NCBI RefSeq assembly: GCF_022230925.1
Contig: NZ_JAKKFH010000011.1
Coordinates: forward strand, 186,001 to 250,000
Source: Micromonospora alfalfae
GTDB lineage: Bacteria; Actinomycetota; Actinomycetes; Mycobacteriales; Micromonosporaceae
Direction: 5' to 3'
Length of the DNA: 64,000 nt
Of this stretch, positions 52,984 through 61,633 are shown piece by piece (position 1 is the first letter of the stretch; each line of letters begins with the position of its first letter). A program made the position numbers and the translations under genes. A model generated the notes under the pieces. It ran no database searches and was not told the origin of the DNA. It worked only from the letters and a program-made list of their open reading frames with translations.

Positions 52984-53290
52984 CCTGGGCGGGCCACTCC
53001 ACCGTCTCCAGAGCGGGGTGGCTCCTGACCGCGTCGACCAGTCGCCTGGACCCACTGACCTTCGTGCCGAGTAGGTCGTGGTCGGTCCAGACGAACCAGG
53101 ACCGGTCCATGGTCGGTGAGAACGGGTAACACCCTTCACGTTCTTCGAGCAGTTCGGAAACGGCCGACAGGGGCCCCGCCACACATGACGGTCGTCGAAG
53201 TCGCCGGCCGTCAAGAATGCGTGGAAGGCGACGCAGTCGGGCCTTGAGCCGTCGACCGAGTAAACGGCCCACTGGTGTTCGGTAGGGCAT
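52970..53290 (-). pseudogene. Small hypothetical gene with two compensating frameshifts
   Basis: The ATG frame at 53290 stays open for 106 residues, but codons 3 to about 39 look wrong: Arg-rich with only about half G/C third positions (18 of 37 by my count). Reading the same DNA one base later gives the protein-like TEHQWAVYSVDGSRPDCVAF and TAGDFDDRHVWRGP with 32 of 38 G/C third positions. After the GGGGCCCC run at 53170-53177 coding character returns to the ATG frame (LSAVSELLEE, MDRSWFVWTDHDLLGTKV). So a +1 and a -1 shift cancel each other. A sequence error, a decayed gene or, less likely, recoding would explain it. Family unknown. Confidence 0.6.
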
Positions 53291-53602
53291 CAACGCTCTC
53301 CTCGTCGAATGACCCTGCCAACACGCCGCCATCGTGCCGCACCAACCAGATCGACGCAGCGCCGCCTAGGCCGACGAGCACCCGCACTGCTCGCAACGCG
53401 GCCGCAGAACAGACGACGACTGGACTGTCAATAGCGAATCGCGATTGGTGAGGCCACAAGCAACCCCGGAACTGCAAGGCATTGAGATTCCGATCTCTGC
53501 CGGCGGATTTCCTGGCCGGTGAGGGAAACCAACTCTATGCTTGCCGCCGAATAGGCTGCGGCTCATCCGGGCCGAGGGTCACCCCGATACAAGGATTTGC
53601 GA
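53291..53602. other. Intergenic region before the HelD-like gene
   Basis: 312 bases without a supported gene, more A/T-rich near 53420-53560. It contains a ten-base palindrome AATCGCGATT (53437-53446). I looked for a rifamycin-associated element type repeat before the helicase and saw none. Confidence 0.55.
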
Positions 53603-55792
53603 ATGCACCGGAAGTCTGTTCTGGGCAACGGCACCGCCGGCGTCAGCGAAGTAGCACCTGACGGTCACCTGCCGGCCTCGGCCGCAGAGGGCGCCGCGCG
53701 CCGATCCGCGGTCGCCGAGGAACAGGCTTTTCTGGACCTGGCCACCGCCCAGCGCGACAGGCTGGCCGATCACCTACAGGTCGAGCTTTCGTCAGAGCCC
53801 CTGGACGCATTGGAACAGGCCCGGCAGCGCATGCTCCGCCAGCAGTACGACGAGCTACGGCGAGCAGAGGAGGGGCTGGTCTTCGGCCGCCTCGACGGCC
53901 TTGACGGCACAGTGCGCCACGTGGGCCGCGTCGGCCTCCGTAACGACGGCGAAGGCACTGAGCCACTGCTGGTGGACTGGCGCGCTCCCGCAGCTCGCCC
54001 GTTCTACACGGCGACGGCCGTCGACCCACAGGGTCAGGCGCGGCGCCGGCACATCCGTACGACGGGATCGGCCGTCGTCGGCGTGGACGACGAACCCCTG
54101 GACGGCAGCGCGACTGCGGAACTCGTCGGCGAAGGTGCGCTACTGGCCGCCCTCGACCAGCGCCGCACCGGTCGCATGTCGACGGCGATCTCCACCCTGC
54201 AACGCGAACAGGACGACATCATCCGGGCGGAGGCGACCGGCCCGCTGATCGTCCAGGGCGGTCCCGGCACGGGCAAGACGGTGGTTGCCCTGCACCGCGT
54301 CGCGTACCTGCTGTTCACCCACCGAAAGATGGCCGACCAGGCCGTCCTGGTCCTGGGCCCGTCGCCGCGGTTCCTCCAGTACATCGCCCAGGTGCTGCCG
54401 GCGCTCGGTGAGACCGCCGTCGTCTCGGCGACCTGCGACACCCTGCTGGCCGACATCCAGGTGGGCCGTGACGAGAGCCGACTTCTCGCCGAGATCAAGG
54501 GCCGCGCCCTCTGGCAGCCCGCGCTCGAAGGCTATGTCGTGTCGCTGCTCCCCCGGCCTCGCGAGCTGAAGCTGCGCTGGGAGGGCGACTTCTATGTCAT
54601 TCCCACCGCAACTGTGGCGCAGGCGCTCGCCTCGGCGGTGCAGGGACGCCCGTACCACAGCGCCCGCGCAGCGTTCGCCGAGCAGTTGCACCACCTCCTG
54701 GCCGATGTCGTCGCCGAGCAGCGCGAGGCGCTGATGGAGGAAATGGAGGAAGGCTTCGAGGACATCCTCGCCCGCGTGGACAAGGGCATGGCGCACGACC
54801 AGTCCTCCACCCCGACGTCCACCGGCAGCGACATCGACGGGTTGCTCTCCGATGAAGAAGTCGAGCAGCTTCGTAGTCGTATCGCCGAGAACGCCACCAT
54901 CGCCCGGTTCATCGAGGCGTGGTGGCCCACCCTCGACCCCGAGACCCTGCTGGGTGACCTCCTGACCGACCGCACCCTGCTGACCCGGTTCGCCCCGCAA
55001 CTGTCCCCCGAGGAGATCACCGCCGTCGCGGCCGAGCCCGCCCCATGGGCATCAAGCGACATCCCGCTGCTCGACACCCTCGCCGACCTACTCGGCGAGG
55101 TCGGCGCCCCGCAACCACAGGGCGAGTTCCTCGCCGAACGCGCTCGCCGCATGCGCGGCTGGGTGTACGGCCACGTCGTCATCGACGAGGCGCAGGAGCT
55201 GTCCGAGATGCAGTGGCAGATGGTCCTGCGGCGCTGTCCCAGTCGCTCCATCACCGCCGTCGGCGACATCGACCAGGCCGAGGCAGCCCACCGGCACACC
55301 AGTTGGGCGCAAGCGGTACGGGCTGCCTTCGGAGACCGCTGGACCGCCGCGGAACTCACCATCTGCTACCGGACCCCGCGCGAGGTCATGGACCTCACCG
55401 AGCCGGTCCTGAAGAAGGCTGGCAGCCACAACACGCCGCCACGAGCGGTACGCTCCTCCGGCATCGCCCCCTGGGAGCGCACAGTCACGCCCGCTGAGCT
55501 TGCCGGCGTCGCCGTCGAAGCAGTGCAACAGTTGCGGCAACGGTGGCACGGCGGCACTGTCGGCGTCATCGCCCCGGCGGAGCGCATCGCCACACTGCAA
55601 GCCGTGCTGAGCGACGTGCCGGTGCTCACCGCAACCCAGTCCAAGGGACTGGAATGGGACGCGACGCTCCTCATCGACAGGCAGGGCGTCGCCGCTGAAC
55701 CACGCGGCTGGAACGGCCTCTACGTGGCGCTCACCCGATGCACCCAGGAACTCGGACAGCTGACCCTCACGCAACAATCGGCATCCGCATGA
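53603..55792 (+). CDS. HelD-like superfamily 1 helicase
   Basis: 729 residues. An N-terminal coiled coil (about 30-90, RSAVAEEQAFLDLATAQRDRL) is followed by LLVDWRAPAARPFYTAT and the P-loop GGPGTGKTVV (Lys225), Walker B VVIDEAQELSEMQW, motif III AVGDIDQA, motif IV CYRTPREVMDL, motif V ATQSKGLEWDATLL and YVALTR at the end. This layout is that of HelD, which releases stalled RNA polymerase and, in some actinomycetes (HelR), protects from rifamycins. AAGGA precedes ATG 53603. Monocistronic. Confidence 0.9.
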   Translation: MHRKSVLGNGTAGVSEVAPDGHLPASAAEGAARRSAVAEEQAFLDLATAQRDRLADHLQVELSSEPLDALEQARQRMLRQQYDELRRAEEGLVFGRLDGLDGTVRHVGRVGLRNDGEGTEPLLVDWRAPAARPFYTATAVDPQGQARRRHIRTTGSAVVGVDDEPLDGSATAELVGEGALLAALDQRRTGRMSTAISTLQREQDDIIRAEATGPLIVQGGPGTGKTVVALHRVAYLLFTHRKMADQAVLVLGPSPRFLQYIAQVLPALGETAVVSATCDTLLADIQVGRDESRLLAEIKGRALWQPALEGYVVSLLPRPRELKLRWEGDFYVIPTATVAQALASAVQGRPYHSARAAFAEQLHHLLADVVAEQREALMEEMEEGFEDILARVDKGMAHDQSSTPTSTGSDIDGLLSDEEVEQLRSRIAENATIARFIEAWWPTLDPETLLGDLLTDRTLLTRFAPQLSPEEITAVAAEPAPWASSDIPLLDTLADLLGEVGAPQPQGEFLAERARRMRGWVYGHVVIDEAQELSEMQWQMVLRRCPSRSITAVGDIDQAEAAHRHTSWAQAVRAAFGDRWTAAELTICYRTPREVMDLTEPVLKKAGSHNTPPRAVRSSGIAPWERTVTPAELAGVAVEAVQQLRQRWHGGTVGVIAPAERIATLQAVLSDVPVLTATQSKGLEWDATLLIDRQGVAAEPRGWNGLYVALTRCTQELGQLTLTQQSASA

Positions 55793-56109
55793 CGTCTGTT
55801 GGATGCTGTTCGAGATGCGCGCTGTTCTGCTGAACCAGGAACGGTCCCACGCTCTGACCAGCGTTCGAACAAGTCCGAACAAGCCGGTGAGCAGCCCGGA
55901 CAGGCGCGCTTGTGTTCGGAACCGTCATCGGCGGTAGCGACCGCCTATCCAGCGTCCATAAGCTGAACTCCAACCATCAGTGACGCTGCCGAATCGAAGC
56001 TGGAGAACGAGTTTCGCCCACGCGGGTTGCGGACCTCGGACACGTTCGGCAATTCGTCATCGCTGCCGGCTCGTTCACACGGCAGTCGTGCAGAAAGTGA
56101 GGCAAGATC
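55793..56109. other. Intergenic region after the HelD-like gene
   Basis: 317 bases, no gene seen. It has a repeated CGAACAAG (about 55867 and 55877) and CCGAACA/TGTTCGG complementary arms (about 55876-55919), which may form a terminator or a binding site. Confidence 0.5.
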
Positions 56110-56406
56110 TTGAGGAGATCACTGCTGGCGCTGGCAACGGCGATCGTCCTTCCGCTGAGCACACTGGCTGTGCCAACCCCGGCGCTCGCCGCGGGTTGCA
56201 CGAATACCGCGCGCATAGAAATGCGGTTCGCAGAGGCGCCGTGGCGCTACGGCTACAGCAGTTCGTCCAACGTGGCCGGATACGCGTACCCCGAATACAC
56301 CTACATCATGGACGGGCGCTGCACCAGCCCAGCCGGTCTCTTGTGGTACCGAAGGGCAGCGGATCCGGTCGTGGTGTACATCTACAGCGCGCACCGAATC
56401 GACTAG
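56110..56406 (+). CDS. Small secreted protein
   Basis: 98 residues. The start is TTG 56110, supported by AGTGAGG seven bases upstream. Signal peptide about 1-27 (LLALATAIVLPLSTLAVPTPALA). The 70-residue mature part is aromatic (WRYGYSSSSN, YAYPEYTYIMDGRC, WYRRAA) with two cysteines that could bridge. No family recognised. Confidence 0.65.
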   Translation: MRRSLLALATAIVLPLSTLAVPTPALAAGCTNTARIEMRFAEAPWRYGYSSSSNVAGYAYPEYTYIMDGRCTSPAGLLWYRRAADPVVVYIYSAHRID

Positions 56407-56558
56407 CCTCGCACCTCGAGAAGGCTTTGGGGTGGTCACTGCGTCGAAGCGCTCTCCGTGCCGGGATGATCGGCCTTTCGCGGGTCGGATCTTTCCGCTA
56501 CGGAGGGCGCTTTCCCACACGACACACCCGGAGGGTCTGGACGGTGACGGGGGATACG

Positions 56559-56954
56559 TCAGGCCAGTGTGTACTCCAAGACATAGGAGTGGCTGCCGTC
56601 GTCGGACTGGACGATCTCGAACGCCCCCGCGATCCCTGTAAGTTCACCGGAGCCCGTTCCCGGGACGACGCGGATCGCGAGTTGCTCACCGTGGCTGCCG
56701 GGTGCGCTGTGTTGGAGGACGAACGAGCCCTTGAGGACGTCGAGTTCGCCCGTGAATCGCTCCACGGCGACATAAGCAGCGGGGGTGCCCTCGACATCGG
56801 CCACCGACAGCATGTTCACCGTACTGATGCCGGCCAGGCCGCCCTGGAAGGTCTTGGTGAGCCGGGCCCGGCCAAGCGCGGCCCCCGAGCCTTCGTCGAG
56901 CACCTCCGGCTCGAATGATGTGACGTCAAAGGTCCCGCCAGCCTTCGTGCTCAT
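56559..56954 (-). CDS. DUF3224 family protein
   Basis: 131 residues. ARLTKTFQGGLAGIS, AAYVAVERFTGELDVLKGSFVLQHS and VVPGTGSGELTGIAGAF are typical of DUF3224, small beta-barrel proteins of unknown role. GGGAGGG lies about seven bases before ATG 56954; an in-frame ATG at 57026 would add an unlikely basic leader. Cytoplasmic. It stands alone. Confidence 0.88.
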   Translation of the reverse strand: MSTKAGGTFDVTSFEPEVLDEGSGAALGRARLTKTFQGGLAGISTVNMLSVADVEGTPAAYVAVERFTGELDVLKGSFVLQHSAPGSHGEQLAIRVVPGTGSGELTGIAGAFEIVQSDDGSHSYVLEYTLA

Positions 56955-57142
56955 TCCGCACCCTCCCACCTTGATCGCATTATCACGTCGCAGCCTTGCA
57001 CACGGCACTGACATCCCCCGGACCATGACCCTCGCAGGCCCGCTCGGTGCTTCCGGCGGAGGACCGCCCCCTGCTCGCCCCTCCCCCCGTTCCCGTCACC
57101 TAGCCGCGTCATCGGTGTCCGCGCCTCATCAGTGATCATTGA

Positions 57143-57535
57143 GCGGTTCTGAGCCCTGCGGCGCCCTCGGCCGACTCCGGTGCGTTCTCCCTGGCCGGTC
57201 CGCCACTGTTCGCCGCGTTGGCCCCGGGGCGGAACATCCTCATCGCCGGAGCCGGCGGGGGCTTCGACGTGTACGCGGGCCTGCCGTTGGCGTTCGCGTT
57301 GTGGCGCGCCGGTGCGCAGGTGCACCTGGCCAGCCTCTCCTTCTCGGAACTCGAGTTGATCGACCGAGACGCGTGGGTGGCCGAGCACGTCGCCGCGCTT
57401 CGGCCGGACACCACCAGTCCCGACTGGCACTTTCCGGAGCGCACGCTCGCCCGATGGCTGGCGGCTCAGAGCGTGTTTGGGATGTGCGTTGGTCGGGCGT
57501 GCCGCACAGTGGGTGCGATCGGTCGAACGCGCTGA
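57143..57535 (+). pseudogene. DUF1152 gene fragment
   Basis: The stretch FSLAGPPLFAALAPGRNILI, GAGGGFDVYAGLPLAFALW and QVHLASLSFSELELI matches the N-terminus of DUF1152 proteins, which are normally around 300 residues. There is no ATG or GTG at the right place (only an upstream TGA and no initiator before TTG 57218), and similarity stops after RTLARWLAA, near 57470. The following bases read out of any protein-like frame to a stop at 57535. So it is a remnant truncated at both ends. The break at AGAGCGTGTTTGGGATGTGC resembles mobile-element ends, but that is only an impression. Confidence 0.65.
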
Positions 57536-57542
57536 CGCCCAA

Positions 57543-57568
57543 ACCGCTTTGGCTGAAGGCAAAGCGGT
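57543..57568 (-). terminator. 9-base-pair inverted repeat between convergent units
   Basis: ACCGCTTTG and CAAAGCGGT pair around an eight-base loop. It is 60 bases beyond the stop of the minus-strand gene at 57628, so it may be its terminator; alternatively it is a relic of the event that cut the DUF1152 gene. Confidence 0.45.
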
Positions 57569-57627
57569 GACCAACTGGGTGTCGTCAAAAGCGGAGGGAA
57601 ACCGTCCTCCTGAAGGCTGAGGAGCCG

Positions 57628-58551
57628 TCAGGCATCGTATCGGAAGTGTGCCGGCGGACCGCCCTCCGGGCAGGCCGGGCCGGGCGTGTGCCCGCACTCG
57701 ATCCAGTGGTCGCCGCCTGGGGGTACCTGGTAGGTCCGGGGTCCCGGTGCTGCGGTCGTGACAAAGCTCCGACCCCGGTTGGTCACCTCGACCCGCTTTC
57801 GTTTCCCAGCGACCACGAGGTCGAGTTCGAGAGTCCACTCCACCGTGCCGGTGGTGAACGCGGTCAGGTCGAACACCTCGGTCTCGCCCTTCGCGAGGGT
57901 GAACCCGAACAGTGGCCTGCGCCCCTCAATCAGGGTGCGGTAGCGGGCGGCCGGCTGGGGAGCGTCCAGGTCCATCTCGACGTCCCGTGGTTCGGCGGCT
58001 CCCTGCTGGCCGCCGCAGCGCAGTTGCACACCGGCCGGTTCCGGAGTTTGGCTGCGCCGGATCACGCGGGCACGCAGGTTGTCGATCAGCACCCCCTGGT
58101 CACCGGCGCCCTGCACGACGACGCGCACCCGGCTCACCTTGTGATCGACCGCGCCGAGGGCGCGCGCCCAGTCGATCAGCGTCGCGCAGCCCACCGGTGG
58201 ATCATCGGAGGGCCGGGCGTCCTTCGGCAGCACCATGGCGAACTCAGCGGTGCCCCAGGTGTCCACGGTGGCCGGATTCACCACGACGTGTACCGCGACG
58301 ACCTGCGGGTCCACATGATCAACCCATCTGGGAACATAGATGCTCGCGACGGCGCCAACGAGGGCGGCTACCGCAGTGCCCAGCACGAACCACCATGCCC
58401 GATGTAACGATCCCAGCACCCGACGCAGCCGCGGTACAGGCTGATCGCCGCCCGGTTTGTCCCGGTCCGCTGCCGGACGCCCGCCCCGGACTACCTTCTT
58501 GCGGTCCGGACCGCTGGTGCCGCGCCGCCGTTTCGGTTTGCCGCCGCTCAC
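57628..58551 (-). CDS. Single-pass membrane protein of unknown function
   Basis: 307 residues from GTG 58551, which overlaps the upstream stop (GTGA). A very basic cytoplasmic start (GGKPKRRRG, DRKKVVRGG) precedes one membrane helix (about 50-72, WWFVLGTAVAALVGAVASIYV). The outside part is beta-rich, with VVAVHVVVNPATVDTWG and DHWIECGHTPGPACPEGGPP carrying cysteines. No family recognised. It forms a two-gene unit with the WD40-like lipoprotein, so they probably act together on the cell surface. Confidence 0.78.
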   Translation of the reverse strand: MSGGKPKRRRGTSGPDRKKVVRGGRPAADRDKPGGDQPVPRLRRVLGSLHRAWWFVLGTAVAALVGAVASIYVPRWVDHVDPQVVAVHVVVNPATVDTWGTAEFAMVLPKDARPSDDPPVGCATLIDWARALGAVDHKVSRVRVVVQGAGDQGVLIDNLRARVIRRSQTPEPAGVQLRCGGQQGAAEPRDVEMDLDAPQPAARYRTLIEGRRPLFGFTLAKGETEVFDLTAFTTGTVEWTLELDLVVAGKRKRVEVTNRGRSFVTTAAPGPRTYQVPPGGDHWIECGHTPGPACPEGGPPAHFRYDA

Positions 58552-59672
58552 GACCCGGACCCCTGCCACGAACCCGCCAGCTTGCCGTCCGGGACCGACC
58601 ACACGTGGCCGTACTCCGGGCCGGCCAGCAGCCAGCCGCCGTTCTCCGTGAACTCCAACTCGGTGGGGTTCACGGCGGGTTTGGCTCCTGAGGCCACGGC
58701 CGGCACCTTCCAGTGTCCAACCTCCTGGGGAGGGCCCGGATCCCAAAGCACCACTTCGTCGTTCAGGGTCAGGAATGCCACGTGCCGAGCCTGCCGGTCC
58801 ACTGTGCTGGTCAGGGTGCTACCGCAGGCGCAGGGCCGCCACTGGAATGTCTGCTCGTCCGGCACCCAAACCAGGAAGCCTTCTTGACCGGCGATCACCA
58901 CCCGCTTTCCGCCGTTGACCACGGCCAGCCCTGCTACGTCCAAGATGACACCCGGATCACTCGGCACCTCGATGCTCGACGGAAGCGGCGAGACGATCTC
59001 ACGGCGACTGTGCAGATCGTGGAGCCAGTAGCGACTGTTGTCCCGTTCATCGAACAGTTCGACCACCAGATGGCCGCTGTCGGCCGAAAAGCGTAACTTG
59101 CCGGTGCGCGGCTGGGGTTCGCCGTCCGGACGCTTTACCTCCTCGGGCAGGGGCAGCGCCGTGGGGTCCTTCGTGGTGAAGTCGTAGAGGACCACCGAGT
59201 CCGGTAGTCCGACCGCGAGGTATCGCCCGTCGGGAGAGAAGTCCATGCTGATCCGGGCGTCTTCGGCGCCGGTGCCGAACCGGTCGAACTCGGCACCGTC
59301 GGCGGTGGAGACAACCACCCAGTCGCCGGCCAGCCGTGCCTGATACTTACCGTCCCGGGTGAGCTGGGCGCCGGCGAGACTCCGACGGGCCAGGTCGAAC
59401 TCAGGACCGGGCGGCGCCGCGCTGCTGACCGACGGCTCGACGATCTGGTCGGTGCCGTCCAGTCGAGTCGGCCCCGGTTCGGTGGTGCAACCGGCCAGCA
59501 GCAGACTCACCAGTCCGGCGACCATGGCCCGCGTTGGCCAGGCTCTCGCCGGCACCCGGCAAGCCGACGGTGCCCTGCGCGGGGGATGGCGCCGACCCGC
59601 CAGCGCGCCGACCCGCTCGGACAGCCGGAGCGGTTGGCGCGGATCGCACATCGCCGCCGATTGCCACAGCAC
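58548..59672 (-). CDS. WD40-like beta-propeller lipoprotein
   Basis: 374 residues. The start is GTG 59672, with GGAGG seven bases upstream, although the lipobox lies late (LLLAGC, Cys62) behind a long Arg-rich leader; an internal start near 59525 is possible. The mature part has repeated propeller strands: ISMDFSPDGRYLAVGLPDSVV, KLRFSADSGHLVVELFDE, VVNGGKRVVIAGQEGFLVW and AFLTLNDEVVLWDPG, each about 45-50 residues apart. Probably a surface scaffold. It overlaps the downstream membrane protein gene. Confidence 0.8.
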   Translation of the reverse strand: MLWQSAAMCDPRQPLRLSERVGALAGRRHPPRRAPSACRVPARAWPTRAMVAGLVSLLLAGCTTEPGPTRLDGTDQIVEPSVSSAAPPGPEFDLARRSLAGAQLTRDGKYQARLAGDWVVVSTADGAEFDRFGTGAEDARISMDFSPDGRYLAVGLPDSVVLYDFTTKDPTALPLPEEVKRPDGEPQPRTGKLRFSADSGHLVVELFDERDNSRYWLHDLHSRREIVSPLPSSIEVPSDPGVILDVAGLAVVNGGKRVVIAGQEGFLVWVPDEQTFQWRPCACGSTLTSTVDRQARHVAFLTLNDEVVLWDPGPPQEVGHWKVPAVASGAKPAVNPTELEFTENGGWLLAGPEYGHVWSVPDGKLAGSWQGSGS

Positions 59673-59897
59673 CAGTGCGCCTCCAGTGATCCACTGTGGT
59701 CACTCATTTCGCTCAGGCATTCTATCCTTTGGCGTCGATTCGCCCGATGGCAGAATACTGACAGTTCGCTACTCGATGGTATTGACAGTCCAACAACGCA
59801 TTCAGACGCAGGGACCTCAGGGTCCCACTGCACTCGGACGGGGCTGGGCTTCGACTCCCGCGACCAGGTCGCCTTGTCGCCGTGCGCGGGGGCGGTA

Positions 59898-60164
59898 GTG
59901 ACTGAGAGAGCGTTTCGCATCGCCGCCGCCACCAGCGGCGAGTTCGGGGACGTCCGATTCACCCGACGCACCGGCGGCGGCGACCTGTTCGTCAACCCGC
60001 TGATGGCGATCTACTTCGCCGTCGATCTCGACAAACTCGCGGCCCGATGCCTCTACCTCGAGCGCATCGAGAACACCATCGGCAGACGGCAGGTCATCAC
60101 ACGCATCCAGGCGTTCCGCGACGAACTTCTCGACGCACGCATCCCCCGCGCTTTCCCGCACTGA
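59898..60164 (+). CDS. Small hypothetical protein
   Basis: 88 residues from GTG 59898 (GGGGG five bases ahead). FRIAAATSGEFGDVRFTRR and LFVNPLMAIYFAVDLDKLAAR read like a real helical protein, and the third-position G/C is high. No family recognised; it could be the remnant of a longer gene. A minus-strand frame over the same bases is less protein-like. Confidence 0.45.
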   Translation: MTERAFRIAAATSGEFGDVRFTRRTGGGDLFVNPLMAIYFAVDLDKLAARCLYLERIENTIGRRQVITRIQAFRDELLDARIPRAFPH

Positions 60165-60199
60165 GCCAACACCGCGCTCAACGGGCCGGGGTCACTCAC

Positions 60200-60544
60200 C
60201 TAGATGGCGCCGTCCTCCACCTTGCTGAGCATGACGTCGACGTCACCAGATCGGATCATCTCTCCCAGGGCCGCCACCATCGCCTCGACACCGGGTCTTG
60301 GAATGATGACCAGGTCAGAGCACCAGAAGTATCGGCCGCCCCCAACCTCCCCGGTCCCAGCCCACCGTTGCAGGAGACGACCGATCTCACCCGTCGTCAT
60401 GAACGTGGCGTAACGATGGGTACCGTCAGCGAGGTACAGGTGCGCATCGATGTTGTCGGCAGTCTCGGGCTCGTCGTCCTGGCCGGCCATGAACTGAACG
60501 CGAGCGCCCTCGACCACGCGGTCCCATTCCGCTGTCTGACTCAC
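60200..60544 (-). CDS. Hypothetical protein
   Basis: 114 residues from GTG 60544 (no clear ribosome site). Acidic, with IDAHLYLADGTHRYATFMTT and YFWCSDLVIIPRPGVEAMV; alpha/beta in pattern. It looks like small uncharacterised or immunity-like actinobacterial proteins, but no family can be named. A much longer open frame to 61336 overlaps the alpha/beta hydrolase and is spurious. Confidence 0.55.
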   Translation of the reverse strand: MSQTAEWDRVVEGARVQFMAGQDDEPETADNIDAHLYLADGTHRYATFMTTGEIGRLLQRWAGTGEVGGGRYFWCSDLVIIPRPGVEAMVAALGEMIRSGDVDVMLSKVEDGAI

Positions 60545-60642
60545 CGAAGCATCATCGCAGCTTCGGACGCTCGGCTTGGGTACCGTTCTGCTCGGCACCG
60601 ACAGCGGTGGGATGAATCGGACCGCCGCCTCGGCAAGCCTGG

Positions 60643-61416
60643 TCAGCCCCGGCGACTCTTGGACATTTGCATCGAGCGTGTGGTGGCGCTGGCGGCGGTG
60701 TCGATGAGGTCTGCGACCGGGCCGGGTTGCGAGACTGCCACCGCGTGGGAGGCGGCGATCTCCACTGCCGTGGATCCCGCCCTGTCGGCCAGGAATCGCT
60801 GCAAGTCTGGCGGAATGCCCAGGTCCTGGGTGGTGATCAGGGTCCAGGACGGGATCGTCTTCCAGGCGGCCTTCGTCACGCCCTCCTCCTGGGCGCTCGC
60901 CGAGGCGGGCCGTTGCGCAGCGGCCATGATTTCGGCGGTGCCGGGGTCGACGTCGCCGGCGAAGACCTCGGGGAACTTGTCCTGCAAGATGTACTGGTCC
61001 ATTGTCATGCCGCCGTCGTCGGAGGGGACCGGCACCATGTTGATGCTGGTGGCGAGCTGACTTCCGGGGTACTTGGTGAGCAGCCCGATCACGCTTTCGC
61101 CGACGTCCGGGCTCACGCTGGCCACGTACACCAGAGCTTTGACGTTGGATGCGCCATCTGCGGCCTCGGTCATGACCAGCCCGCCGTAGGAGTGGGCGGC
61201 CATCACTACCGGTCCGGGCAAGCTGTCCAGTAGCGCCTGCACGTAAGCGGCGTCCTTCTGCACACCCCGCAGCGGATTGGCGACGGCAATGACCGGGTAA
61301 CCCCGACGTTTGAGGTTGGCGATCACCCCATTCCAACTCGAACAGCCGGCGAATGCCCCGTGGACCAGCACAACTGTCGGCATTTCCTGGGCAGACATGT
61401 CAGAAGCAGCGCTCAT
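60643..61416 (-). CDS. Alpha/beta hydrolase
   Basis: 257 residues. Oxyanion motif VLVHGAFAGCSSWNG, nucleophile Ser76 in MAAHSYGGLV and catalytic His in EIAASHAVAVSQP. Close in pattern to the small cytoplasmic esterase-like group often controlled by a neighbouring TetR protein. AAGGAA lies six bases before ATG 61416. Divergent from the TetR gene, 217 bases apart, so likely its target. Confidence 0.9.
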   Translation of the reverse strand: MSAASDMSAQEMPTVVLVHGAFAGCSSWNGVIANLKRRGYPVIAVANPLRGVQKDAAYVQALLDSLPGPVVMAAHSYGGLVMTEAADGASNVKALVYVASVSPDVGESVIGLLTKYPGSQLATSINMVPVPSDDGGMTMDQYILQDKFPEVFAGDVDPGTAEIMAAAQRPASASAQEEGVTKAAWKTIPSWTLITTQDLGIPPDLQRFLADRAGSTAVEIAASHAVAVSQPGPVADLIDTAASATTRSMQMSKSRRG

Positions 61417-61604
61417 CTGAGTTCCTTCCGAGGGGCTCGCCTCCCGCTGCCTGCGGTACGCAGACCGGACCCGACGAGGACGGTCGGCGGAGCATTTCCA
61501 CGGAGTGCCTCGTCAAACGTGTGGCCGGCGCCCGACTCGGACACGAGATGTCGCAGGCTGTGGGGTCATCGCGTGCCGCGCCCAATGCCTCAGGTACAGA
61601 TAAG

Positions 61605-61618
61605 ACCGAACGTTCTGT
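61605..61618. promoter_or_regulatory. TetR operator candidate ACCGAACGTTCTGT
   Basis: Near-palindrome with a perfect GAACGTTC core (12 of 14 positions symmetric). It lies directly before the -10 box of the TetR gene, where binding would block transcription. Confidence 0.6.
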
Positions 61619-61621
61619 CGC

Positions 61622-61627
61622 TAAGAT
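61622..61627 (+). promoter_or_regulatory. -10 hexamer of a leaderless promoter for the TetR gene
   Basis: TAAGAT, six bases, then ATG 61634. The AGGTGG in between touches the ATG, too close to act as ribosome site. Confidence 0.55.
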
Positions 61628-61633
61628 AGGTGG

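Noticed and set aside
53291..53602. Rifamycin-associated element before the HelD-like gene
   Set aside because: No long GC-rich inverted repeat of that type is visible.
57470..57600. Insertion-sequence end
   Set aside because: The bases look like some transposon termini, but there is no transposase, matching second end or target duplication in view.
59817..60161. 114-residue minus-strand frame
   Set aside because: The plus-strand frame at 59898 has better codon use and a plausible ribosome site.
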